Shown here piece after piece: positions 31,300 to 38,725 of a stretch of 64,000 nucleotides of DNA. Numbering within the stretch: the stretch's first letter is position 1; each line of letters begins with the position of its first letter. Under the pieces are notes generated by a model that saw only the letters and a program-made list of their open reading frames with translations, did not search any database and was not told the DNA's origin. The translations under genes were made by a program, and so were the position numbers. The DNA comes from Chloroflexota bacterium (GTDB lineage: Bacteria > Chloroflexota > Anaerolineae > Anaerolineales > Anaerolineaceae). The DNA lies in NCBI GenBank assembly GCA_004347695.1, contig SLTK01000002.1, forward strand, positions 1-64,000, read 5' to 3'.

Positions 31300-32034
31300 A
31301 TGGCATCCCGCGCAGATTTAAAAACAACGCTGACCGCTATGCAAAAAGGCGAAATTGACCTGGAAGGGCAGTTGGAAGTAGGCTCGAACAGTACCTTTCT
31401 GGTAACTCTGCGTTACCCCGGGTTCGAAGACCGGGCAGTTTACAAACCGGAACGCGGCGAGCAGCCCTTATGGGACTTTCCGGAGGGCACCCTTTCACGC
31501 CGCGAGGTAGCTGCCTTCCTGGTCAGCCAGGCGCTGGGGTGGAAGCTGGTGCCGCCCACAGTTTATCGCCGCAAAGCTCCTCTGGGACGCGGTTCTCTGC
31601 AACTTTTTGTGGACCATGACCCTGGCTATCACTATTTTTCCTTTCGCCCCGAGCATCGGGCGCGTCTGCAGAAAGCAGCCGCCTTCGATGCCATCATCAA
31701 CAACGCTGACCGTAAGGGCGGTCACGTCATCGTGGATGCCAACGACCATATCTGGTTGATCGATCACGGCGTCTGCTTCCATGAGGAAGACAAACTTCGT
31801 ACCGTTATCTGGGATTTCGCCGGGAAGCCGCTGCCGACTGACCTCTGTTCTGACTTGCTGCGCCTGACGCATCAACTGGGTCGGCCGGAACACAAAACCA
31901 CTCGCCTGTTGATCCAGCTTCTCTCTGAGGCGGAAGTTCAGGCGCTTGCCAACCGCGCGCAGCGCCTGGTGGAAGCCGGGGCTTTCCCTTCTCCCCGTCC
32001 TGACCGCCGCCCCTATCCCTGGCCGCCGGTTTAA
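31300..32034 (+). CDS. SCO1664 family protein (kinase-like fold)
   Basis: 244 aa. Typical segments: NSTFLVTLRYPGFEDRAVYKP and GEQPLWDFPEGTLSRREVAA, then FDAIINNADRKGGHVIVD and IWLIDHGVCFHE, which look like the catalytic and metal-binding loops of a HipA/PI3-kinase-like fold. ATG 31300 starts 26 nt after the DUF3090 stop; GGAG lies 12 nt upstream. The pair with DUF3090 is conserved, so the two probably act together; substrate unknown. Confidence 0.85.
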   Translation: MASRADLKTTLTAMQKGEIDLEGQLEVGSNSTFLVTLRYPGFEDRAVYKPERGEQPLWDFPEGTLSRREVAAFLVSQALGWKLVPPTVYRRKAPLGRGSLQLFVDHDPGYHYFSFRPEHRARLQKAAAFDAIINNADRKGGHVIVDANDHIWLIDHGVCFHEEDKLRTVIWDFAGKPLPTDLCSDLLRLTHQLGRPEHKTTRLLIQLLSEAEVQALANRAQRLVEAGAFPSPRPDRRPYPWPPV

Positions 32035-32054
32035 CAGCGGCGCATTCCAATGGC

Positions 32055-32083
32055 TTGCCCGCGCGCTTTAATCCGGCTATGAT
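32055..32083 (+). promoter_or_regulatory. Promoter of the hom-folK-folP operon
   Basis: TTGCCC (32055-32060), 17-nt spacer, TATGAT (32078-32083); 30 nt before the hom ATG. Confidence 0.55.
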
Positions 32084-32113
32084 AGAGGTATCACACTAGC
32101 GGAGAACATAAAC

Positions 32114-33148
32114 ATGAAACAGATCGCCCTGGTTATGGTCGGGTTTGGCAATGTCGGGCAGGCGTTTGCGCGCTTGCTGCTGCGCAAAAAGCCGGTCCTG
32201 GCTGAAAAATTTGGTTTGGAGTTCATTGTTACCGGCATCATCACCGGGCGGCACGGCGGCGCAATCAACTCGGGCGGTATCAACCTGACCCGCGCCCTGG
32301 AGATCATTCAACACGGTCAATCGCTTGACATTCTCTCCGAACAGCCCGTTCCTGCCAGCGTCACGGATTTTATCTTCTCCAGTTCGGCGGATGCCATGCT
32401 GGAGACCTCGCCGGTCAATCACCACACCGGACAGCCAGCCATTGACCATATCAAAGCAGCGCTGAACAAGGGGATGCATGCCATCACAGCCAACAAGGGA
32501 CCGGTCGTTCACGGCCTCGCCGAGCTGAACAAAATGGCGGCAATGCGCGGCAAGCGTTTCATGTATGAATCGACGGTGATGGACGGCGCGCCGATCTTCT
32601 CGCTCTTTCGCGGTCCGTTGCCAGCCGCGGATTTGCAGGGCTTTACCGGCATTCTGAATTCCTGCACCAACTTCATTCTTGGTCTGATGGAGAAGGGCCT
32701 GTCGCTGGACGAAGCCATTGTCGAAGGCCAAAAAATTGGCATCACCGAAACCGACCCCTCTGCCGACATCGACGGCTGGGATGCTGCTATCAAGGTGGCA
32801 GCGCTGACCAGCGTATTGATGGACATCCCCCTTAAACCGCAGCAGGTGGATCGCACCGGCATTCGCGAGATTACCCCGGCGATGCTGCAGGAAGCGCAGC
32901 AAGCCGGCGAGCGCTGGAAGCTGGTATGCACTGTCCGACGTGAAGGTCAGCGGCTGCTCGAAGCCAGCGTCAAACCGGCGCGGGTTGCGCCGGGCTCGCC
33001 GTTGTACTCCATCGAAGGTACCAGTTCCTACGTCGAGTTCAAGCTGGACGTTTTGCCCGGGCTGGGAATCGTCGAGGGCAACCCCGGGCCGGACACCACG
33101 GCTTACGGCATGTTGGCCGATTTACTCAACGTACTGCGCGGACAATAA
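32114..33148 (+). CDS. hom: Homoserine dehydrogenase
   Basis: 344 aa, the short form without a C-terminal ACT regulatory domain. NAD(P)-binding loop GFGNVGQAFARLLL at the N-terminus, AITANKGPV and the substrate segment YESTVMDGAPIFSL, then GILNSCTNFIL and TDPSADIDGWDAAIK. It reduces aspartate-semialdehyde to homoserine in threonine/methionine synthesis. Lack of ACT suggests no direct threonine feedback through that domain. It heads an operon with three downstream genes spaced 0 to -4 nt. Confidence 0.95.
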   Translation: MKQIALVMVGFGNVGQAFARLLLRKKPVLAEKFGLEFIVTGIITGRHGGAINSGGINLTRALEIIQHGQSLDILSEQPVPASVTDFIFSSSADAMLETSPVNHHTGQPAIDHIKAALNKGMHAITANKGPVVHGLAELNKMAAMRGKRFMYESTVMDGAPIFSLFRGPLPAADLQGFTGILNSCTNFILGLMEKGLSLDEAIVEGQKIGITETDPSADIDGWDAAIKVAALTSVLMDIPLKPQQVDRTGIREITPAMLQEAQQAGERWKLVCTVRREGQRLLEASVKPARVAPGSPLYSIEGTSSYVEFKLDVLPGLGIVEGNPGPDTTAYGMLADLLNVLRGQ

Positions 33149-33787
33149 ATGGGCGAAGCGTTTTTACTTGCCGGGGGCGTCATTTCCTCCGTTGAAGATG
33201 GATTCCAGGGCTGGCTGGAAAACCAGCATTTGCGCCTGGCCTGGCTGGATGAGATTCACCAAATCTCAGGAGTCTCAGCGTTAGAATCTTCCCAGACAAT
33301 TCCGGTCTTTAACTGGCCTGTTGACTCTGCCTCTGCTCATCGCCTGCTACACTTGCTGATCGCCGACATCGAACTGGACAGGCGAGAGATGGTCGGGGTG
33401 GCGGTAACAGAAGCTGGCAATTCCTTCGGGATGATGCTTGGGTCGCCGACTGCGCTCGGGCGGCGCAACCTATTGCCGGCAGCCCGGCTGTGTGCATTTT
33501 CGCTGCCCAACGAGACCGGGCTGGATCGGGTCCAGGATGGGTTGAAAAGTGGTCTGGCTGCCAGCGATATAGAGCTTTCCCGCGTTTTTGCTTTAGCCCA
33601 ATTGACACCGGTCTCCGATACCCTCCAGAAGGCGGCAGCAGGATTGAACCCTGCCCTGTCGGTCAAAACCTCTACCGGAATGGTTGCGGCCCTGCTCGAC
33701 CTGCTGCAAACTACCCCGGTATCCGGCAGCGCCGGGTTGTTGGCACAGCCATCCGTTGGTCTGGTGACAGTGGTGGAAAAGATATGA
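33149..33787 (+). CDS. Unknown protein with distant thiolase-like features
   Basis: 212 aa, starts immediately after the hom stop and overlaps folK by ATGA. A central stretch VGVAVTEAGNSFGMMLGSPTALGRRNLL and a terminal QPSVGLVTVVEKI loosely recall thiolase/ketosynthase segments. No catalytic Cys-His pair is evident, so enzyme activity is doubtful. Composition is Ala/Leu-rich and soluble. Real coding is supported by tight coupling on both sides. Function unknown. Confidence 0.6.
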   Translation: MGEAFLLAGGVISSVEDGFQGWLENQHLRLAWLDEIHQISGVSALESSQTIPVFNWPVDSASAHRLLHLLIADIELDRREMVGVAVTEAGNSFGMMLGSPTALGRRNLLPAARLCAFSLPNETGLDRVQDGLKSGLAASDIELSRVFALAQLTPVSDTLQKAAAGLNPALSVKTSTGMVAALLDLLQTTPVSGSAGLLAQPSVGLVTVVEKI

Positions 33788-34458
33788 GCCGCGTTTATCT
33801 GGCAATGGGCACCAACCTCGGCGACCGCATGTTGAACCTGGCGCATGCACTTACTTTGCTGCCGCCTGCGGTGAAACTGCTGCGCTGCTCGCGGGTTTAC
33901 GAGACCCCTCCCTGGGGTTACCTTGACCAGCCAGACTTTTTGAATATGGCCATCGAAGGCGAAACCACTCTCGAACCGCTCATGTTGTTGGACTGGCTCA
34001 AATTATTGGAAGAAAAAATTGGGCGGAAGAAAAGCGAGCGCTACGGCCCAAGATTGATCGATCTGGATATTCTGTTTTTCGACGACCTTCAGATGCAAAG
34101 TGAGCGGCTGGAAATTCCCCACCCACGCCTTGCAGAACGCGCTTTCGTGCTGGTGCCGCTGGCAGACCTTGTGCCCGATCTGGTGCATCCAGTTGCTCAC
34201 GCAACCATTCGCGAGCTGTTGGCAAAAGTTGACCGCAGCGGAATCGCCGCCGTCACTGCTGACGAGGATACTACTCCGGGTGATGTAGGGTTAGCGCTGC
34301 AGAATCACCCTTCGGCGCTGGATCGCTACCTGCGTTTGCCTCCTTCACACCAGCGCGAGTATCTCAAACATATTCAAGAAGCCCATAAATCCGCCACACG
34401 CCAGCGCCGCATTGCCTGGATGATCGACCGGCTGACTGAAGAAGGTAACCTGCCATGA
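33784..34458 (+). CDS. folK: HPPK (FolK) with a C-terminal YdeI-like extension
   Basis: 224 aa. 2-amino-4-hydroxy-6-hydroxymethyldihydropteridine pyrophosphokinase: VYLAMGTNLGDR, VYETPPWGY, FLNMAIEGET, GPRLIDLDILFFDD and IPHPRLAERAFVLVPL are all present. Residues about 175-222 (SALDRYLRLPPSHQREYLKHIQ) resemble the helical domain of YdeI/OmpD-associated proteins, which plain FolK lacks. Overlaps neighbours by ATGA on both sides. Acts just before FolP in folate synthesis. Confidence 0.92.
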   Translation: MSRVYLAMGTNLGDRMLNLAHALTLLPPAVKLLRCSRVYETPPWGYLDQPDFLNMAIEGETTLEPLMLLDWLKLLEEKIGRKKSERYGPRLIDLDILFFDDLQMQSERLEIPHPRLAERAFVLVPLADLVPDLVHPVAHATIRELLAKVDRSGIAAVTADEDTTPGDVGLALQNHPSALDRYLRLPPSHQREYLKHIQEAHKSATRQRRIAWMIDRLTEEGNLP

Positions 34459-35318
34459 CTGCTACAAGACTGGATTTTGGCACGCGAACTTTTGTAATGG
34501 GGATTATTAACCTGACGCCTGACAGCTTTTCGGGTGACGGCCTGCTGGGCGATGGCGAGTTGGTTACCGCGGCGCTCGACCAGGCGCGGCGGTTTGTGGC
34601 CGCGGGCGCCGATATTTTGGACATCGGCGGCGAATCCACCCGCCCAGGCGCGCAACAGGTCACGGTTGATGAGGAAATCGCCCGCATCGAACCCGTCATG
34701 CGTGCGCTGGCAGCCGCCGACCTGGATGTGCTGCTCTCGGTCGATACCTACAAAGCCGCTGCCGCCGAAGCGGCTCTTAAGGCCGGCGCGCACTGGATCA
34801 ATGATGTCTGGGGACTGCGCGCTGACCCGCAAATAGCAGCGGTGGCAGCCCGCCACCATGTACCGGTGGTGTTGATGCATAACCGTTCCAAACCTGGCAA
34901 TGCCGACCTGCAGCAGCGGCTGGGCGGGCGTTATGTCGGCATGGAGTACGACAACTTGATCGCGGACGTGTCCCGCGAGTTACTGGAGAGCGTGGATATC
35001 GCCTTGCAAGCCGGGATTGCTCGCGAAGACATCATATTGGATCCCGGCATAGGCTTCGGTAAAACGGTCGAACAGAATTTGATGCTGCTGAACCGGCTGG
35101 ATGCGATCAAGGCTCTGGGGTACCCGCTGCTGCTGGGTCCTTCACGCAAGTCCTTTATCGGCTATACCCTCAATTTGCCCCCCGACCAGCGCCTGGAAGG
35201 CACCCTGGCAGCCTGCTCTATCGGCATCCAGCGCGGCACGGACATCCTGCGCGTGCATGACGTCGAACCCGTGGTGCGGCTGGCTCGCATGACGGATGCC
35301 ATTTTGCGCTCCATGTAG
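34455..35318 (+). CDS. folP: Dihydropteroate synthase
   Basis: 287 aa. FVMGIINLTPDSFSGDG, DIGGESTRPGA, VLLSVDTYKA, INDVWGL, VLMHNR, ILDPGIGFGKT and LLGPSRKSFIG are the complete set of DHPS signatures for pterin and p-aminobenzoate binding. Condenses the FolK product with p-aminobenzoate. Last gene of the hom operon, starting in the folK stop (ATGA at 34455). Confidence 0.96.
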   Translation: MTATRLDFGTRTFVMGIINLTPDSFSGDGLLGDGELVTAALDQARRFVAAGADILDIGGESTRPGAQQVTVDEEIARIEPVMRALAAADLDVLLSVDTYKAAAAEAALKAGAHWINDVWGLRADPQIAAVAARHHVPVVLMHNRSKPGNADLQQRLGGRYVGMEYDNLIADVSRELLESVDIALQAGIAREDIILDPGIGFGKTVEQNLMLLNRLDAIKALGYPLLLGPSRKSFIGYTLNLPPDQRLEGTLAACSIGIQRGTDILRVHDVEPVVRLARMTDAILRSM

Positions 35319-35363
35319 GCAAACTTTAGTTTGTATTATATGTAGGACAAACTTTAGTTTGTC
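35314..35363. repeat. Two tandem palindromic repeats (AAACTTTAGTTTGT)
   Basis: TGTAGG followed by an (A)CAAACTTTAGTTTGT core occurs twice, about 27 nt apart. The second copy GACAAACTTTAGTTTGTC (35346-35363) is an 8-bp palindrome with a TT centre. It lies between folP and a convergent gene, so it may act as a terminator; the form resembles dispersed palindromic repeats. Confidence 0.65.
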
Positions 35364-35400
35364 TCGCGCACAGGCGTGACTTCCAGAATTGAAGACTGCG

Positions 35401-36291
35401 CTACGCGATTTCTTCTTCCCCTGGCGTCAGCCAGAATCGCTTCCAGGCGTATAAAATCCCCAGGTACAGAACAACAACGATTACCAGTTGCACGAGCGCC
35501 AGCAGCGGATCATATACCTTGATATTAAATAAAGCCGGTGAAGGCAGCGCCGTGTTGGGAAACGTAACCAGCAAGGTGGCATAAAGGTTGTTGGCGGCGT
35601 GCAGCCCAAGCGCCATCTCCAGCCCGCCGCTTTTGAGGGTGACCCAGCCCAACAACAAGCCAATCCCAAGATACAACGGCAGCGTCAGCAGCATCCCGTA
35701 CGCGCCGACTTCCGGGTTAAGACCATGCAGCGCCATGAACACCACTGACGGAACGATGAGCGGCAGCCAGATCTTCTGGCTGAAACGACCCATCCACTGC
35801 GTCAAATAGCCGCGGATGATCAACTCTTCGGTCGAAGTCTGCACCGGCACAAGGATCAATGTCAGCAGCAAGAACGGAAAAAATGCAGCCGGATCGAAGT
35901 TAAAGCTGTAATTAGCCGGATCGATCAGCCAGAGAACCAGATCACTGGCGCCTGCCAGCACCAACCAGATTGCTCCCGATAGCAAAACTTTGACCCACGA
36001 AAATCCCCCGCCCGGATGCAGCAGCGACATCAACCCGCGTTTATGCAGCAACTTCAGGCCGCCCCATAATGCCAGTAAGGCAAAAGGAAAGGGTAGCATG
36101 GTCAGGAACAACATGGTAAAGTTCGAATAGGTGGTGATATCCGGGCTGCCTTCGACGGCAATAGCTACCACAGCCAGAATCACCCCGGCGCCCAACGAAA
36201 ACCAGATGATAGCGAAAAAGGTCAGCAGATAACGCCAGAATTGATTTGCTTCGCCGCGCGCGGGGTCAAGATATGAAAGTTTCATGGGCAT
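35401..36291 (-). CDS. CPBP-family intramembrane metalloprotease
   Basis: 296 aa polytopic membrane protein with about eight hydrophobic segments. CPBP/Abi motifs: STEELIIRGYL (EExxxR), ALHGLNPEVGAYG and GLHAANNLY supply the Glu and His metal ligands inside the membrane. Family members process prenylated or other membrane peptides. Transcribed toward folP. The specific substrate is unknown. Confidence 0.85.
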   Translation of the reverse strand: MPMKLSYLDPARGEANQFWRYLLTFFAIIWFSLGAGVILAVVAIAVEGSPDITTYSNFTMLFLTMLPFPFALLALWGGLKLLHKRGLMSLLHPGGGFSWVKVLLSGAIWLVLAGASDLVLWLIDPANYSFNFDPAAFFPFLLLTLILVPVQTSTEELIIRGYLTQWMGRFSQKIWLPLIVPSVVFMALHGLNPEVGAYGMLLTLPLYLGIGLLLGWVTLKSGGLEMALGLHAANNLYATLLVTFPNTALPSPALFNIKVYDPLLALVQLVIVVVLYLGILYAWKRFWLTPGEEEIA

Positions 36292-36445
36292 TGGTCCAAT
36301 ACAGGCTGAGAATCGGTTGAAAGTCTGGACTCAGGGTCGTACGTCCCAGTATACCTGTTTCAAGGAAATATGCTTTTAGGAATAGCACAAATTTCGTCAT
36401 TCTTGACCGGGATGCTTTATTTTTACGTCAAATTTCCTTATACTG

Positions 36446-38701
36446 ATGGTGAATATGGAGCAAATCGAACGCCCATTTTTGCCTGCTGCCCTGCCCCCGC
36501 CTGCGCTGCCGTTGGCGCGTTATCTGCCGCCGCTGCCGGAGGGCATGGTCGCACGCTGGTTAACAGAAAATGTCCCGCCCGGTGCCTGGGTGCTGGATCC
36601 CTTCGGTTCCACTCCGCTGGCAGCACTGGAAACCGCCCGGGCAGGCTACCGCATTCTGGTCGCCAGTAACAACCCAATTCTCAGTTATATGCTGGAAATC
36701 CTGGCGGATGCGCCACCGGCGCGGGAATTCGAAGCAGCCATCGCCGCCTTGAGCGAATCGCGCCGTGGTGAAGAACGGCTGGAGCAGTATCTTTATGCAC
36801 TGTACAGCACCCCCTGCCCGGTGTGCAGCCAGACCGCCCAGGCAGTGGGATACGTCTGGCAGCGTGAGCAAACGGCGCCGGTGAAGGTCCGCTATCACTG
36901 CCCGGCCTGCGGCAGTGACGGCGAAAAACCTTTTGCGCCTGCCGACCAGGAACAACTGGCTGCTGCCGGGAGTGACGCCATGTCCCGTTCGCGGGCGCTT
37001 TCACGCATTTTGCAGGAGGGTAACGAGGAGCAGCGCAGCACGGTGGAAGAAGCGCTCAAGGCCTACCTGGCCCGCCCGCTGAATGTATTGAGCATGTTGA
37101 TCAATCGCAGTGAAGGTCTGTCTTTACCGCCGGAGCGTAAACGCCTGTTAACTGCATTACTGATCAGCGTTTGCGACGAAGCCAATACCCTGTGGCCCTG
37201 GCCGGCAGCCCGACCCCGACCGCGCCAGTTGATCGTCCCACCGCAGTTCCACGAAAACAATTTATGGCTGGCGTTGGAACAGGCCGTAGCTGACTGGAGC
37301 AGCCAGCCCGCCCCGGTACCGCTAACCCATTGGCCGGCATTTCCCCCGGAAAGTGGCGGGATTTGCCTGTTTCAGGGACGCATCAAATCTCTGCTGCCGC
37401 TGCCAAGCGATGTGCGGCCAGCCGCCATTTTAAGCGCCGTGCCTCGGCCAAACCAGGCTTTCTGGACGCTGTGCGCCCTGTGGTCAGGCTGGTTGTGGGG
37501 GCGTGATGCAGTCACCCCGCTGCGCGGCGCGCTCGAGCGACGCCGCTATGACTGGCACTGGATGACCCATGCACTGCACAGCGCGCTATCGGGGTCCAAT
37601 CAGCGCCTGGCGGCCGGTACGCCCTTCTTCGCCATCGGCAGCGAGCTGACCCCGGGTTTCCTGCTTGCATTGTTGAGCGCCCCGGTCGCTGCCGGCTTTG
37701 CCCTCGAAGGCCTGGCCGTCAGCGGAGAAGAAAATCTGGCGCAATTTTGGTGGCGTTCCGGGATTTCTGCCGACCCTCCGGCTAAAAAAAGCCCCAAGCT
37801 CATCAGCCGCCAGGCAATCCAATCCTATTTAACCCGACGCGGCGAACCCGCCAATTACCTCTCCCTGTATACGGTCTCGCTTGCAAGCCTGGTCACTGCC
37901 GGGCAACTGCCGCACGACGTTGACGAAGTCGGCAGCGATCTGATGGCTCGCACCCAATCCACACTGGCTGAATTGTTGGAAGATCGTTCTTTCCTGGTGC
38001 GGTTTGCCGGAAAAACCAGCTCCGAAGAGGGCGGCGTCTGGTGGCTGGCAGAACCAGCCGATTCTGAAATCCCGCTGGCCGATCGCCTGGAAAGAGAGGT
38101 GGTCAACCTTTTGACCCGCAGCACGGAGGTCTGGCGGCAGGAAGTGGACGAGGCGATTTACCAGGCTTTCCCGGGTCTGTTGACGCCTTCCGCTGAATTG
38201 ATCGAAGCCTGCCTGAACTCCTACGGAGAAACTGCCGGAAACCAGCCCATGTTATGGCGATTAGCCGGGCAGGAGCAGCCCGCCGCCCGCCGCGGGGATT
38301 TGAAATCAGCCGCAGTGCTGCTGGCGCGCCTGGCGGAAGGCCTGGGGTACCAGGCGACGGGGGAAGATCCGATTCAATGGCAAGATAAGAACGGGAAAAC
38401 CACTTACCTGTTCTTCGTCATGGCTTCCAGCCAGATCAGCCGCTTTGTATTGGAAACACAACCCGTGCCGGCAAGCCGCTGTGTTCTGGTGCTGCCGGGT
38501 GGACGTTCTACATTATTGAACTTGAAACTACGCCGCGACCCGCGCCTGAATGCTGCCGTTGAAAGCGGCTGGCACATCCTCAAATTCCGCCACCTGCGCC
38601 AGTTGGCAGGGATGGCTAACCTGACCCATGCCCTGTGGGAGGAACTGCTGGACGGCGATCCGCCTCGTTGGGAAGAAGCCACCCAGATCGCAATGTTCTA
38701 G
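36446..38701 (+). CDS. Degenerate DUF1156/adenine-methylase-like protein with a zinc ribbon
   Basis: 751 aa. Residues about 40-85 (GAWVLDPFGSTPLAALETAR, then YRILVASNN) are a SAM motif I region as in DNA methylases. Residues 124-157 hold CPVC...CPAC, a zinc ribbon. The place where DUF1156-type methylases have the catalytic DPPY and its aromatic partner reads SAVPRPNQAFWTLCALWSG (about 333-351), so the catalytic motif is lost. The C-terminal 300 residues are unrecognised. It probably binds nucleic acid or SAM without methylating. Located between a protease and PBP1A genes, no obvious operon. Confidence 0.55.
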   Translation: MVNMEQIERPFLPAALPPPALPLARYLPPLPEGMVARWLTENVPPGAWVLDPFGSTPLAALETARAGYRILVASNNPILSYMLEILADAPPAREFEAAIAALSESRRGEERLEQYLYALYSTPCPVCSQTAQAVGYVWQREQTAPVKVRYHCPACGSDGEKPFAPADQEQLAAAGSDAMSRSRALSRILQEGNEEQRSTVEEALKAYLARPLNVLSMLINRSEGLSLPPERKRLLTALLISVCDEANTLWPWPAARPRPRQLIVPPQFHENNLWLALEQAVADWSSQPAPVPLTHWPAFPPESGGICLFQGRIKSLLPLPSDVRPAAILSAVPRPNQAFWTLCALWSGWLWGRDAVTPLRGALERRRYDWHWMTHALHSALSGSNQRLAAGTPFFAIGSELTPGFLLALLSAPVAAGFALEGLAVSGEENLAQFWWRSGISADPPAKKSPKLISRQAIQSYLTRRGEPANYLSLYTVSLASLVTAGQLPHDVDEVGSDLMARTQSTLAELLEDRSFLVRFAGKTSSEEGGVWWLAEPADSEIPLADRLEREVVNLLTRSTEVWRQEVDEAIYQAFPGLLTPSAELIEACLNSYGETAGNQPMLWRLAGQEQPAARRGDLKSAAVLLARLAEGLGYQATGEDPIQWQDKNGKTTYLFFVMASSQISRFVLETQPVPASRCVLVLPGGRSTLLNLKLRRDPRLNAAVESGWHILKFRHLRQLAGMANLTHALWEELLDGDPPRWEEATQIAMF

Positions 38702-38725
38702 CTAAATTTTCCCAGCCGCGTTTGA

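Noticed and set aside
32096..32902. 268-aa open frame on the minus strand
   Set aside because: Antisense to homoserine dehydrogenase, which is fully conserved.
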